In this document: positions 1 through 11,660 of the stretch, piece by piece
Layout of the letters: each line of letters starts with the position of its first letter
Position numbering within the stretch: position 1 is the first letter of the stretch
From: Tubulanus polymorphus
Lineage: Eukaryota > Nemertea > Palaeonemertea > Tubulaniformes > Tubulanidae
Direction: 5' to 3'
Assembly (NCBI RefSeq): GCF_964204645.1
Contig: NC_134031.1
Coordinates: 18,101,307 to 18,165,306, forward strand
DNA length: 64,000 nucleotides
Made by a program: the position numbers and the translations under genes
Notes under the pieces: model-generated
The model's input: the letters and a program-made list of their open reading frames with translations, nothing else
Databases searched by the model: none
Told to the model about the DNA's origin: nothing

Positions 1-1558
1 CCGAGTTCCCAGTTTCTCAATTACATAACATTCGGGAATTGGTTTTTCGTAAAAATTAAACGATGCCGAAATTAATAGATTTCTCTTCCACTCGTCTCTC
101 AGCAGACGATCGCGAGAGATGAGTTTGAATAATAATCTTCAACGTCGTTTCGCTTGATACTTGACACGGTTTATCATAACAAGTGGAAACTGATTGAATG
201 AAAATTTATACTATTTCTCCTCTCCCTCTCTCCCTACCTCTCCTTCCTCTTTTTACTCTCTCCCCTTTTTCTCTCCTCTCTCTTCCTTCTTCCCTACCTC
301 TCACGTCAATGATCGAGTTTCGTTGGAACCGTAGCGACTGCAGCGGCGAAAGCCGTGGCAATAATTTACTGTATGACGTTTTTTTTCTTTCTATACTATG
401 TTTTTTACGAAATTGAAGTAAATTCGCCGCGGCAATAAATGGAAAAATCGGCAATTTGCCGCGGCAATCAAAAATTACTTCCAACGCGCCTGAGCACCCC
501 TCTTCCTCCCCTTCCCCTATCTTCTCCCCTCCCCTCTCTCTTCTCCCCTCTCATGCCCTCAAATATCAGGAGAAATAACACTTTTTTTTATATAACTAGC
601 AAAACGTCGTAACATTTGAAATAATGTCTCTCGATGAATTGACACAAACATGGAATGTTAACAGCATGGCGGCATTCTGATGGGCGTGGCATCCGTTCAG
701 TCATCAGACGTTTCACGTACAATCCCGCGTATTTATGAAGCAATTGTTTAGCGAGAACCTGAAAAGGAAAATAGAAGAATACATTAAGACTAGAATGATG
801 ATTCATCTTTCAGACAATTTGAGAATATCCCTGAATGCAAATCACCGCATGATCTGAGTAAAGTTCAGTCTACAGTTCAAGTTTAGTGATTTACCAAATA
901 CTTGAAGCTTTTTGCTCAGAAAGCTTCCAGGTTAAAGTTATGAAACACCCTTCCAAATTCACGAGGGGTACGGGGTGTCTGTGCACTCCAGCCAGAACCA
1001 GCCACGAACGCAGCTATGGTCCATTTTTAACCAGTGGGGACGATTATCACTGTCCAAAAATCCCCTTATTCATACGCCTTTACAATAGATCTCCGAATTA
1101 TGGGTCGGTCAGCAGCCCCATTATGATTCTCCACTTGATATGCCAATCGTTGTGGGCATCTGATATCGGGCGGGGAGGGGAGGGGGGGGGGGTGTGGAGA
1201 CATTTGTTTCTACGATCAAAGTTCAAAATTACTCCGTGCGGTCGTGACTTACATCATGATTATATTCTTGAATCGGGTGAATTGACTCAGAGAGCTGTTT
1301 CTAACATAATCTAGAACTTGTGCATTCGCGATAATATTAACTATTTTGACAATTGGCAAACCATGTATTACCAACGTGACAAAATAAACACTTCATTCAG
1401 CAGTTGAACTTTTATGCAATCAAGTTTTGATTGTATAAGAATCCTGAATAGGCGAATTACATTTCAATGTAGTTCACTGCACACTAGTTTCATTTACTGG
1501 ATGCGTGGACGAATTAACTTTTGAGTTTAAACGTCGATGCTTGAAGACGACATTTTAA
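1..1558. other. 5' flank without a recognised gene
   Basis: No convincing exon is seen. There are pyrimidine-rich tracts at about 215-300 and 495-560 and a short G-run near 1180-1190. Short open frames here lack splice signals or protein-like composition. The last few hundred bases should contain the promoter of the GPCR gene, but no clear TATA or initiator motif stands out. Confidence 0.5.
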
Positions 1559-2554
1559 ATGTCTCAAGTCATGGATAATACAACGAAACAATATGAAAGC
1601 GTCTACTGGCCGGCACAAATTGAAAATGCGTTTATAGCTGATATAAGGAATATGAGAGCTACTCAGTACTGGTTAACGCTGTTAGTTCTGCCCGCTGTAG
1701 TTTTCATTGGTATTTTCGGCAATTCCATGACACTGTTCATCATGCAGATGAAGCTGCGCAATCGAACCTATTCGGTTTATTTCTCTGTAATCGCCGTCAC
1801 CGATTCGGCCATACTCGTAGCCAGACTTCTATTTTGGGTGAATTTTGTGTTGAGGTGTTTAGGAAGAGATATCGTTATCACGTTTCGAAGCACATCGGCG
1901 TGCATTGCTATCAGCAATATTATGCATATCTGCCAAACTATATCTTCATGGTTTATCGTCGTTGTGACCGTAGAGCGTTTAGCCTGCGTATCACATCCGT
2001 TCTTGACCAGACGATTAAACCGAGTAAACACGGCCCGAGTCATCGCAATTTTGGTAATTCTGATGTGTACAACTTCTGGATTTATAAACTTTTTCAGTAT
2101 TCGCTATTATGCACCACAAATGCATTGCGTATACATGAATTATGATAATTTGAACCTTAGATTAAGAATTATATTTTCCTTCACCATATTCTACATACCG
2201 GCTACTAGCATCTTAATGGCAAACGTTTTACTATTGACCATCCTTCGCTTAAGACGTTTCAAAGGGCGTCGAATTGAACGGAAAGAAAAATCAGATTCCA
2301 AGACGAACAGAGCCATCACACTAATGACTCTAGTCGTTACGTTTTCATTTCTGTTATTATGCGCCCCCCATTGGATATTCCAGGCCACAGGAGCGTACAG
2401 ATCAAAAGTACCGATCGTCAAGGTTTTAGATGATCTGCTTACTTTACTTTACGTCGTCAATTACGCCATCAACTTTTTCCTCTACGTTTTGACCGGTTTC
2501 GAAATAAGAAACGCGCTTCGTAAAATGTTTTTTTCTTGGCGGAACTGTCAGTAA
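1559..2554 (+). CDS. Rhodopsin-class G-protein-coupled receptor, neuropeptide type, single exon
   Basis: A 331-residue open frame with seven hydrophobic segments, the size of a class A GPCR without long tails. Seen: a short N-terminus with an N-glycosylation site (NTT near residue 7); a GN pair in helix 1; the helix 2 aspartate in AVTDSAIL; a helix 3 end reading VERLACVSHP in place of DRY; a CAPHW motif in helix 6; and NYAINFFLY in helix 7 as an NPxxY variant. These variants are typical of the large invertebrate FMRFamide/peptide receptor-like group, so the ligand is probably a small peptide, but which one cannot be read. The receptor would sit in the plasma membrane and signal through heterotrimeric G proteins. 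The first ATG is used because it gives a complete receptor. The lack of introns suggests a lineage-expanded or retroposed copy. The 3' end overlaps the stop of a gene on the other strand. Confidence 0.9.
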   Translation: MSQVMDNTTKQYESVYWPAQIENAFIADIRNMRATQYWLTLLVLPAVVFIGIFGNSMTLFIMQMKLRNRTYSVYFSVIAVTDSAILVARLLFWVNFVLRCLGRDIVITFRSTSACIAISNIMHICQTISSWFIVVVTVERLACVSHPFLTRRLNRVNTARVIAILVILMCTTSGFINFFSIRYYAPQMHCVYMNYDNLNLRLRIIFSFTIFYIPATSILMANVLLLTILRLRRFKGRRIERKEKSDSKTNRAITLMTLVVTFSFLLLCAPHWIFQATGAYRSKVPIVKVLDDLLTLLYVVNYAINFFLYVLTGFEIRNALRKMFFSWRNCQ

Positions 2555-4682
2555 GGGAGAGGGGGGTTAGTAGGTCGAGGGATGAAACGAACCTGTCTCT
2601 GTCCATCCGTTAATTCCTGTTTATCGATTATCAAATCATTTTCATCTATTTCTATCTCGGGACTGGTGTCTTTCCTTTGTTTAAACTGAGAAATAAGAAA
2701 AAAAAATAGAATATCTTAAAATTACATTTGAAAGCAAAAGAGAACAATACGATTGAGTTTATAGATCTGAATAGTAAACAATACCCAGATCTGTCTCGGA
2801 TGAAATTTTACTGTAGAATTAAAACAATAACCTTTAATGAAAAACTCGTTCCGCAAAAATAACATGATATCCAAACTGAGTTTACAACTAAATGATATTT
2901 GGATATGACTGTAATAGCCTAAACATCGTTCACGTTAGCCCTAGGAAACATTTCAGACTTTTTCTATCTTTTGAAGAGTGGTGGGATATTATATCATTTA
3001 TCATTTGGATATCTAAACAGCGAATTAACTGGATAAATCGACAAGCTTCCAACACAAACATCACATTTGACTCTAAGAGTTTAGACATCGGAAATGAGCT
3101 GTAACCATTGCATAAACAGTTCACGAAGTCGCACCTTTGGTTTCGGTTTCTGTCGATTTCTCTGAAGCCCTTTTGCCAAATCATCCAGAATTCTCTCCTG
3201 TAGAATAATATTCATATTTATGATAAACATTTGCACGAAGGGAAGTTGGATGAACCTAGTCTGTAATTCCAATATCTTATTCCGTCTTACAATTGTCTTT
3301 TAGAGTTTGTTTTAGACCAACAGGAGCCACGGAGAAGAAAGAGAAAAAGAAATTGTCTTATGCGCAATTTGTAGGAAATGACGCAAGCAACGAATGCCGT
3401 TACTACCGGGTTATAGCGTGCACGCTTGGTCAGGTGGACCCCTAAAAAGGGGGTAAAATTCATTTATTCAAAGAATAGTAGAAATACAAAATTCTAATCG
3501 ATAATCATAGAAATGAATAAACTGACAGCAGTTGATTGTTGATTTGTTCGTCTTGCCCACAATTTTTATCTCTCATACGTACTTTTAACTCAAATTTCAA
3601 AACTCGTTCTTAAGTCTCTAAAACGAGTAACTTGTGAGGCCTTCATTCCTCAAAAAATATGATTAATGTTTCGCATTGTGCTGAAGTTGATAGGTGGTGG
3701 CGGCCATTTTGTAAAAATGGGTCGAATTACGGCTGAATGAACTAGTGTATTCATACGCGTCAGTAGTAGATCTGATTAGTGACTGATGACGCCGCTTTAA
3801 ACGGGAAATTATAGCAGCTTCTGTCAACAGTGATACGTCTCATAATTCATATGCATGATAGAATATCAGCAAATAGAAGCAGCAGAGGGAAAGGGAGAGG
3901 GAGGGGAGGGAGGAGAGGGAGGGAGGGAGGGAGGGAGGGGAGGGGATGGAGAGGAGGGAGGGAGAGGGAGAGGGAGAGGGAGAGGGAGAGGGAGAGGGAG
4001 AGGGAGAGGGAGAGGGAGAGGGAGAGGGAGAGGGAGAGGGAGAGGGAGAGGGAGAGGGAGAGGGAGAGGGAGAGGGAGAGGGAGAGGGAGAGGGAGAGGG
4101 AGAGGGAGAGGGAGAGGGAGAGGGAGAGGGAGAGGGAGAGGGAGAGGGAGAGGGAGAGGGAGAGGGAGAGGGAGAGGGAGAGGGAGAGGGAGAGGGAGAG
4201 GGAGAGGGAGAGGGAGAGGGAGAGGGAGAGGGAGAGGGAGAGGGAGAGGGAGAGGGAGAGGGAGAGGGAGAGGGAGAGGGAGAGGGAGAGGGAGAGGGAG
4301 AGGGAGAGGGAGAGGGAGAGGGAGGGGGAGAGGGAGGGGGAGGGGGAGAGGGAGAGGGAGAGGGAGAGGGAGAGGGAAACCTACCAAACATAAAGTCGGA
4401 TTGAAATAGACGAAATGTAACTGAGTTTAAAATCTGTTAAAGAATCAAATTCTTTTATAATTAGAGCAAGTACAAGATTCTGAAATATCAAAATTTTCGT
4501 AGCTTTTTTGACTATGAACAAATCGATGAATAATCGATATTTTCAGATGGATATAGGTTTATAAAGGATACGATGAGTCTGTTACAGGTCATGGCTCCTT
4601 TGTCCTCTAAACCAATCATCACATTATATTTGAGTAGTATTTCATTGACTGCCGATAAAGTCAACTCGGTTTTTTTATTCAT
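2548..4682 (-). CDS. Probable three-exon gene of unknown function (5' end not defined)
   Basis: Three minus-strand open blocks have good splice borders and all join in phase 0: 4682-4572 (37 codons, acceptor TTTTCAG), 3197-3135 (21 codons, acceptor CTACAG, donor GTGCGA) and 2685-2548 (45 codons and TGA, acceptor TTCTCAG). The product is mixed helical at first ([20 protein letters not shown]), then basic (RQKPKPK), then acidic (EIEIDEN), and ends proline-rich. No family is recognised. The first block opens with ATG right after an acceptor, so either a non-coding first exon precedes it or more coding exons lie upstream. The stop codon lies within the final codons of the GPCR on the other strand, so the two genes overlap convergently. 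The second intron contains the GAGAGG-type array. Support is splice phase and composition only. Confidence 0.45.
3888..4377. repeat. Hexanucleotide array, (GAGAGG)n, about 490 bp
   Basis: A nearly pure run of GAGAGG units, with interrupted edges and a GGGGGAG-variant patch near 4320-4350. It is open in several frames on both strands (RE, GR or EG dipeptides; PS or PL on the reverse), which are artefacts of composition. It lies in an intron of the minus-strand gene, between the exons ending at 4572 and beginning at 3197. A purine tract this long can form H-DNA and is likely to be length-variable. Confidence 0.95.
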
Positions 4683-4685
4683 CTG

Positions 4686-5411
4686 AAAATATAAAAACAT
4701 CGAATAGATGAATACGTAATTACTATTTACACGAACTTTTGAAGTGTATAGATTGGCGTAAACGGGGAGAGGGGGTTGGGGATATGATTCGTCATTATTG
4801 AGCTTGTTAATTGGCATTCAACTCAACTAATACGACATTTAAAGCACCCCCCCCCCCCTCCTGCAAACTGGAAGCATTATAGAAAGTATCGATATATGGT
4901 TTGTGTGGCGATCAGTTAGTGATAGATTGCAGTTCTGATGGCAGATAAAGTATGAATGATGAATATCTGCAGATCTTACAGATCTATAATCGCCGTCAAT
5001 TGTGGATACAAAGGAAAAACTGATCTGTCCCGAGATCCGGAAAATAAAGACACATAGAGCCCATAAACATATAGCTTTCATCATTTGTGGTTTAATTCCG
5101 AGATCCGAATTCTCCTGAGGAAACGCGGGGTTATTCTGCGCGCGACTGACCAGCCGTATTGCGTATAACACTGATACTCTGGGAAAAAGATGCGCCATTG
5201 AATTTGGAGATGTCCCAAAGGAATCTCGGCCAATACGAGAGAGAGAGAGAGAGACTGGCGACTTCTTTCTTCTGTCGCTGATAATAAATAAAGAATATTT
5301 GCCTTCAATAATTGATGTATACACGCACAGTCTGCTATCTGACACACACAATATACCGTCTGAATACAAGAAAAAAGTTATAAAACTCGGTCCAGAGTCC
5401 AATCCAACCCC
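4686..5411. other. Intergenic or upstream sequence
   Basis: No supported gene. There is a C-run near 4845-4858 and a short GA repeat near 5239-5253. An open frame on the minus strand starting at 5084 begins with a hydrophobic, signal-peptide-like stretch, but no downstream exon could be attached to it. Confidence 0.4.
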
Positions 5412-5840
5412 TACTTAGGAACTGTGGAACTGGGTCCAGATTGAGATTAAACCCACATTACTGTGGAACTGGATCCAGATTGAGATTAAACCCACATTAC
5501 TGTGGAACTGGATCCAGATTGAGATTAAACCCACATTACTGTGGAACTGGATCCAGATTGAGATTAAACCCACATTACTGTGGAACTGGATCCAGATTGA
5601 GATTAAACCCACATTACTGTGGAACTGGATCCAGATTGAAATTAAACCCACACAACTGTGAAACAAGATTCAGACTCAAATAAAACCCATATACAACTGT
5701 GGAATTTGATCCAGAGACAAATTATACCCACACAACTGTGGAACATGAGTCAAACTAATAAACCCCACACTGCTGTGGAACTGGACCCAGGGTCAAATTA
5801 AACCCACACAACTGTGGAACTGAATCCAGAGTCAGATTGT
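5412..5840. repeat. 39-bp minisatellite (TGTGGAACTGGATCC motif), about 10 copies
   Basis: Tandem 39-bp units built around 'ctgtggaactggatccag' followed by 'attgagattaaacccac'. The units from about 5420 to 5640 are almost identical, and later ones are diverged. Because 39 is a multiple of 3, both strands read as 13-residue protein repeats. Single or few-copy relatives of the same unit recur at about 19440-19640, 24835-25030, 26672-26735, 32635-32690, 41755-41835, 42228-42345, 61415-61525 and 63320-63500, so this is a dispersed family that is locally amplified here. Confidence 0.9.
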
Positions 5841-7053
5841 TTTATGTATCTGGGTAAAAGTATTCAAATTATTAGCAATTTGTCTGCTAGCTATGAGAAT
5901 TATTCATATAAAAGACATATATCTAAGACTATATCGAATGAGCGCCGTACAGAGAATATATATGACTGTCTATAAAGAACTCGTGGAATGTGATTTAGTC
6001 AGGCAATGTGACGATTGTCGTGTGTCCGATACATGTCATATCATATCTCATAGAAAGTGACGGTCATTATCTTTTCGTAAGGTTTTCGTCTGTTGAAATG
6101 GAGAGGGAGGAAAAAGCAGTCAGAGATAGGGGAGGAAAAAGGGAGATTTGAAAGTTGACCCAAATTTTTTTTACATTGACTTTTCGAATGGCAATCTTTA
6201 GGGGATTCGTTCGGCACGGGCCTAACAGAGGGAGAGAAAGGGGGGATAGAAAAGGATAGAGATAGAGCAGAGAGTGTGGTATATAGTGGTTTCTTGATGA
6301 CTGAGATTACTTGATGTCTACGATACTTAACGGCCTCTCTCACCCTCTTGCCTCTCCCCCTCTCTCTCTCTCCCTCTCTCTCTAGCGATGAAGCGAGATA
6401 AAATCCCTTGTCGACGTTTTGATAAATGACCTAAAATGGCTTTGTAATCACCGGAGTATCAGCGCGATGGCGGCTAGGGGATGCTGTGACAATCTGAGAC
6501 TACCGCTATCAAAACCACCACAACTATCAAAATCGCATTGATATATCACGCATTAATCTCAATAGCGATGATATATCAATTTTCGACTGTCCGCATCGGA
6601 AGAAAATTTCGATCCTGTCCGCACGAAGATGGGAAGATTTTACAGATGTCCTGGAATTGGGAAAATGAGGCTTTCACGGTATCATTACACCTCTCTAGTG
6701 CCTGGTGTCACAAGAAGCTTTAGCGGCGGCGTCATTATCATTGATTATTGTGTCATATCGGTTGGAATCATCTATATGTTTCCTGCACCCTAGAATTACA
6801 GCTAGTTAAGTGTGTGAATGTCAGCTGTGTGACCGTGTTCATCGCACCCCTCTCTCTCTTTCTCTCGTTGTCTCTGGGTTAACAACTACTATCACTATTT
6901 GACACCATTCATGATTCGTGCCACTGCATGAAAATTGACGGTTTTGAAGTATGACTTTCACACCTACGACAGCAATTACTCAGAATCCGGTCAGAGAGAA
7001 TCCCGGAGACATCGCTCGAAACCGGCATAATCAACGGCCACTGATTGGTCCAA

Positions 7054-7084
7054 CCAGGGAAGTGTGATGATCACACTTCCCTGG
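7054..7084. repeat. Perfect short hairpin
   Basis: A 14-base arm (7054-7067, ccagggaagtgtga) pairs perfectly with 7071-7084 across a 3-base loop. The flanks are not symmetrical, so it is not obviously part of a larger element. Confidence 0.8.
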
Positions 7085-8474
7085 TCCAACTGAACGCACG
7101 ACTCAGCCGTAATGGACTGTTAGTCCGGTCAGTAGTCTATAGCATCACGGTGGATAGCGAGTCCGGTCAGTGATCCTGAAACGGACAGACTATCCAGTCC
7201 CCGGTCCGAGGGCCACAATAGAATGTTTAAATGCCACACTCTTTACAGTGTATTTAAACCCGAGGGTGTAGCTAGCTTTCATACATCCGCACATTCAAAC
7301 TGACGCCATGATTATATATTCTAGGCTTCAAGTCTCCAGGGGTCGTTGGGTTGGTAGGTCTCCACTTGAAGGCGCTTTGGTCGCGGTCTCCACTCAATCA
7401 AGAATTAATCAAGTAAGTCACCGCATCGCTGAAGAGAACCCCATCCCCCGTCGCGCCCCTCTCCTCTCCAGAGATCAGAGACACACTGATTCAAGCACCC
7501 TTCACACGACTAAAGCAAATCAATAGACATACCGCTGGGAGTACTAGATAGACCCGAACTAACTGTTGATCCGAGAGTAAATTGATTACACTCTCTTGAT
7601 GAAATCAAATGAGCAAATTCGGTAATTTCTCACACAAGAACCGGATATGAAATTGCGAACAGTACCGCGTCGCCCTCGACTCGATTAGCATCCCCTCAGG
7701 CGGAGTCTCTACACCCGTCGGTTCGGGTGCTACCGTTTATCCGCCTCGTTAATCCACGACTAGTGGTAATTAATTTTACTTCTACACTCGCGGGTATGAA
7801 CGATACTCTTGATCAATCGTTATGGCTTCATTTAACCGATAAAGATCACAGATATATTTACTGCCACGAAACAATGACGGATGATAATCATACAGCATCC
7901 CGTACATAACACCTTCATAGCGTAGCGAGCTATAGACCTCACCCTACTATCTCCCTCTCTCCTTCATTATCATCAGTCTCTCTCTATCTCCCCTTCACCT
8001 CTCTTATTTCCTCTCTCCCCATCTGTCTCCCCTCTCGGATAATCTACATTCTATCATCGCCTCATGTCCGTCTCCTCTCTGCCACAACCTCTCTCTTCTG
8101 CATCCACCATCTTTTTTATCCATCCCCTACCCCCTCCATCTCCGTCTCCCCAACACATCAGAAACTCAGGATATTAGATATTTTTCCAGCACAGTTTGAT
8201 GGAGTCGGTTTTTACGCGTTCTGTGTAACTTCTGTAATCTCCGGAATTTAGTGTCGTTTTAACGAACCGAAATTTTTTCCGACTTCCTCCGCGAGTGTTC
8301 GACGTAAAACAGATCTACTACCGCTCGACGGAAATTCAAACTGAAACCGAGTCAGGAGAAGACTGTATAAATTGACAAGGGGTAGAATGTGGACTGTGGC
8401 AATTGAGGATTCCACTGTGGCAAGTGAGGATCCACCAGTTGTCGACAACGATGCCCGATGTCGATAGAAATGAG

Positions 8475-8578
8475 TTTGAAATGTTCCCTTGAGCTAGTAG
8501 TTTATTGTGACTAAATCCTAACAGTGATCTTTGGAAATACTAAGTTAGTAAACTTTTAGCTCAAGGAAACATTTTGGA
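8475..8578. repeat. Small inverted repeat with arms of about 28 bp
   Basis: The left arm 8476-8505 (core 'cccttgagctagtagttta') matches the reverse complement of 8549-8576 with a few mismatches, around a spacer of about 45 bases. It looks like a foldback or MITE remnant. Confidence 0.7.
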
Positions 8579-8754
8579 CTCTTTGGAACACGAAGTTAAC
8601 TTAGTCAAAATAGAATAGCTACTTCACTGCTTTTTAGGACTTGTCAACTATACGTGCATATACAGTGCCTAACAATTGATGAAACAGTCTGTTCTCAATA
8701 ATAAAAAGATATAATGAAATCCCACTCTGAGAATAAAAAGAGTCCGTCATGTTT

Positions 8755-8885
8755 TCTTTTACTAATAATCTATCAGACGTTTCGACTAATCGTCATCTTC
8801 AGTAATATAATTGTAGTAGTTACTGAGAATGACTATAAGTCGAAAAGTCGAAAAGTCGAAAAGTCGAACAATCATCTTCAGAAGC
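8755..8885 (-). mobile_element. Possible Penelope-like or LINE 3' end remnant
   Basis: Read on the minus strand, the sequence has an 'actgaagatgacgattagtc' stem followed by 'gaaacgtctgatag', of the kind found at the 3' ends of many invertebrate retroelements. A short run of the 'gtcgaaaa' unit follows at 8840-8870. No reverse transcriptase is visible nearby. Confidence 0.3.
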
Positions 8886-9429
8886 ATTGAAGATTAAACT
8901 GAAGGTTAAGTCTCTAAAGAAGCTATTTTAACAACACTATAAACAAATCAAAGAGCCGAGCGGACGAGAGATCACGTGTCACAGGCTGTTAATCGTCTGT
9001 CAACCCCTCAGGCTGATGTCGTCTGCCAGTGCTAATTGCACCGATGTAAAATCCAATTTTAAATCGGCGAGCAGTCGAGAGAAGACTACATTTCAAGGAC
9101 TTCAATTTCAACTTCTCATGTCTGTTCTTTTCCATGAAGAGATATCGAGGCTCAGAGATGGTTAGAATTAGATCTGTTTTCAGACCCGAGACGGTTCGGT
9201 CAATTCTCAGTTTCCAGGTCGCAAAGGGTTGGTAGCCTATATAATGCTACAGGCAAAGACTTCAGTCAAGCGCATCAAGAGAAGCCCAAATTTGGACGGG
9301 CGACAGTATAAGGTCAAAAATGGGAATCTTTGGCCATTTTCATGACTAACAGTGAAAGAAATTCAGAGCCACCGGTCCCTAAACCGTTTGTTTGCCGTCA
9401 ATTGCCAAACGTTGTCTTTGTTGTTACTG

Positions 9430-9685
9430 ATTTCCATTTCAACCATGACGTATACACGACTGACTGATTGTCGCCATTATTAACTTAAAATCTCGCCAAG
9501 GCAGAAAAACAGACTTCGAAGACGTTTTTATAGTTCACCATTTTTGGAGCTACGAGCCGTTTCATCTCTGTTTTTTTTGTTTTTTCTTCTCTTCCATTTA
9601 AACTATGACGTCAGTGTCATGTAACAGTCACCGCCATTATCAACTTTAAATCTCGTTGAAGCTAAAAACTGACTCCTAATTTAAG
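9430..9685. repeat. Imperfect direct repeat of about 85 bp
   Basis: Two copies, near 9432-9520 and 9590-9680, share 'ttccattt', 'atgacgt', 'gccattat', 'aactt' and 'aaatctcg' in the same order and spacing. They are probably diverged tandem copies of a repeat unit. Confidence 0.6.
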
Positions 9686-10552
9686 CGATTGAAATTGATT
9701 CCGAATCCATACGAAACATTGGCCAAGGTGAACACAGTTCTCGGAAGCCATATTATTCCCGTTAATGAGACTTTCTCCGACCGACGCTGCGTGAAAAAAG
9801 ACATTTTTCTAGACAAATTTCGTGGGTTTGATATTTTCACCGATAACATCAGTTAAGATAATGCACTTTTCGACGATTTTATTTCCGTACGTTCATTATT
9901 TTCCCGTATTCTACTATCGGTGAAAAATAACAAAATGACGAAAATTGTAGAAAAATTTATCATAGCATATAAAAAAACGAAGTTAAGAACTTGTCCGCTC
10001 AAAATGTGGATGGGATTTTTTGTTTTTACTCCGAGTTGTCGAACGCAACAGGATCCACTTAGCCGGGAATCAAGTCCAAAAATGGTCGTACCTCTGAAGA
10101 CTATTGTCCGGACCAACACCTTGTTTGGCCATAGAAAAAAACTTAGACTGGTCCTAAATCTATGCCACGACTGTACAACTGGTTCCAAGACAACTGAACT
10201 CAGACTGTTTTTTCAATGATATGCGCGCGCATTCCGACGTGATCCTGGTATTTCCGGTAGAAAATCTCGTTCTGGGAGATGTTTATTCAATACCGAACCC
10301 GAGTATTCGAAATATTCCTGACAAAAATGAAATTTTTTCTGAATTGAATCTTTGAAGAGGCGTAACGACAATCGAATAACACGTGGCTTGAATAGAATCG
10401 AGGAGTTTATGCAAATTTCCTCACAGGCACGCACACGTGACGGAACACGTGGTACACGAGCGAGGACGTGGTCACATTCGCGAGAATTTACGAGATATAA
10501 TCGTAATTAACCACTGATAGGTACTTAATCGTTAACCGAATATAAGCAGTAG

Positions 10553-10688
10553 CTAACAAGAGACTGTCAGCCCGGTCGGCGTAAAAGCGGTCGCTAACGT
10601 GAAACTGTGAGCCCGGTCGGCGTAAAAGCGGTCGCTAACGAGACACTGTCAGCGCGGTCGGCGTGAAAGCGGTCGCTAACGAGACGGT
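10553..10688. repeat. 41-bp tandem repeat, three copies
   Basis: Three consecutive units containing 'gcccggtcggcgtaaaagcg' and 'gtcgctaacg', differing at a few positions. The unit is GC-rich compared with the surroundings. Confidence 0.9.
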
Positions 10689-11289
10689 TGTGACATTCAA
10701 TGATTCAATGATGACTTTCTACCCAAGTGCTGCCAGTATCTAATCGGCAAACCCCTCTACCGCTGCCAATATGTAATCGGCAAACTCTCTACCATCAAAT
10801 TCTTCCGCTTGGTTGACTAATTTTAGACACAAATCTGGAGGTCGTTTTTTCTATCGTGTCTTGTTATTCGTTCCGTTCGCTCTCACCGCGGATTCGCATT
10901 AGCCGGAAAATAGAAAACAGGGATTTGTTTTTTGGTTTCGTCGCTCAGTTGTGTCCGGCGCGACTGAGACTCGTGACACGGATAGCGGTTACGTTACTAA
11001 GCGATGGCATCAGATAAAAAGAAAACATACAGAATTCGAATGAACGAATGGAAGTCTAGAGATTTTTCTTCGTAACCCGGGGAAGCGTGGAGAGTATTGA
11101 GGACGGTAAAGAGATCAGCTATTGGCATGCCATCTGAATTCCAATAATCCCTTCAGCTATTCAGAATCAATTAATATCTAAACGATTTAAGGCCCAGGGA
11201 GCCACCCTTCCCTCCCTATTTTACCGATTTCACACCCTGGCCTGCAAACAACCAGGAGCATAAAAAAACTAAAGATGATTTCAACTAAA

Positions 11290-11660
11290 TAATCATTGCT
11301 GGTAATTTTGTTTTCGATTCACTATGCTCAGCAAATGATCTATTTTTCAATTTTTCTTGGGTTTTAACTTCATCAATGAGTTAAGTCAATACAGAAAACA
11401 CTTTTCCCAATAAGTACTCTGCTGTTTCTGCATTGATTTTATTCATTTCCCTGATGAAGCTGCTCTATGCACTAGAAGAGAAATCTCGTATAATCTTCTA
11501 GTCCGTTCCATCTTTATATTCATTTGGCTGTGATGAAGCTATGCACTAGTAGCGGAAGCTACCTCCATAGACCTGTTAACTCATTTACCTAATGAAACTA
11601 AACTATACACCATTAGCAAAAGCTAATCAAAATTTCTAGTCAAGTCATTTACCAGACCTG
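11290..11660. repeat. Degenerate tandem repeat around GATGAAGCTATGCACTAG
   Basis: Units of roughly 60-100 bases recur with 'gatgaagct', 'atgcactag' and 'gaaagct' words near 11453, 11530 and 11592. The copies are much diverged and the boundaries are uncertain. Confidence 0.5.

Noticed and set aside
3830-4409. Long open frames on both strands across the GAGAGG array (RE, GR, EG, PS and PL repeats)
   Set aside because: They come from hexanucleotide composition in frames without stops; no start context, splice signals or unique sequence supports a protein.
5030-5084. Signal-peptide-like start on the minus strand at 5084
   Set aside because: Hydrophobic start is real but no donor in a good position and no following exon could be joined.
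5415-5683. Repeat-protein-like frames in the 39-bp array
   Set aside because: Unit length is a multiple of three, which keeps all frames open; no flanking coding sequence.
11453-11500. CTGATGA followed by GAAA, considered as a hammerhead ribozyme core
   Set aside because: The bases between do not pair into stem II and no flanking stems are seen.
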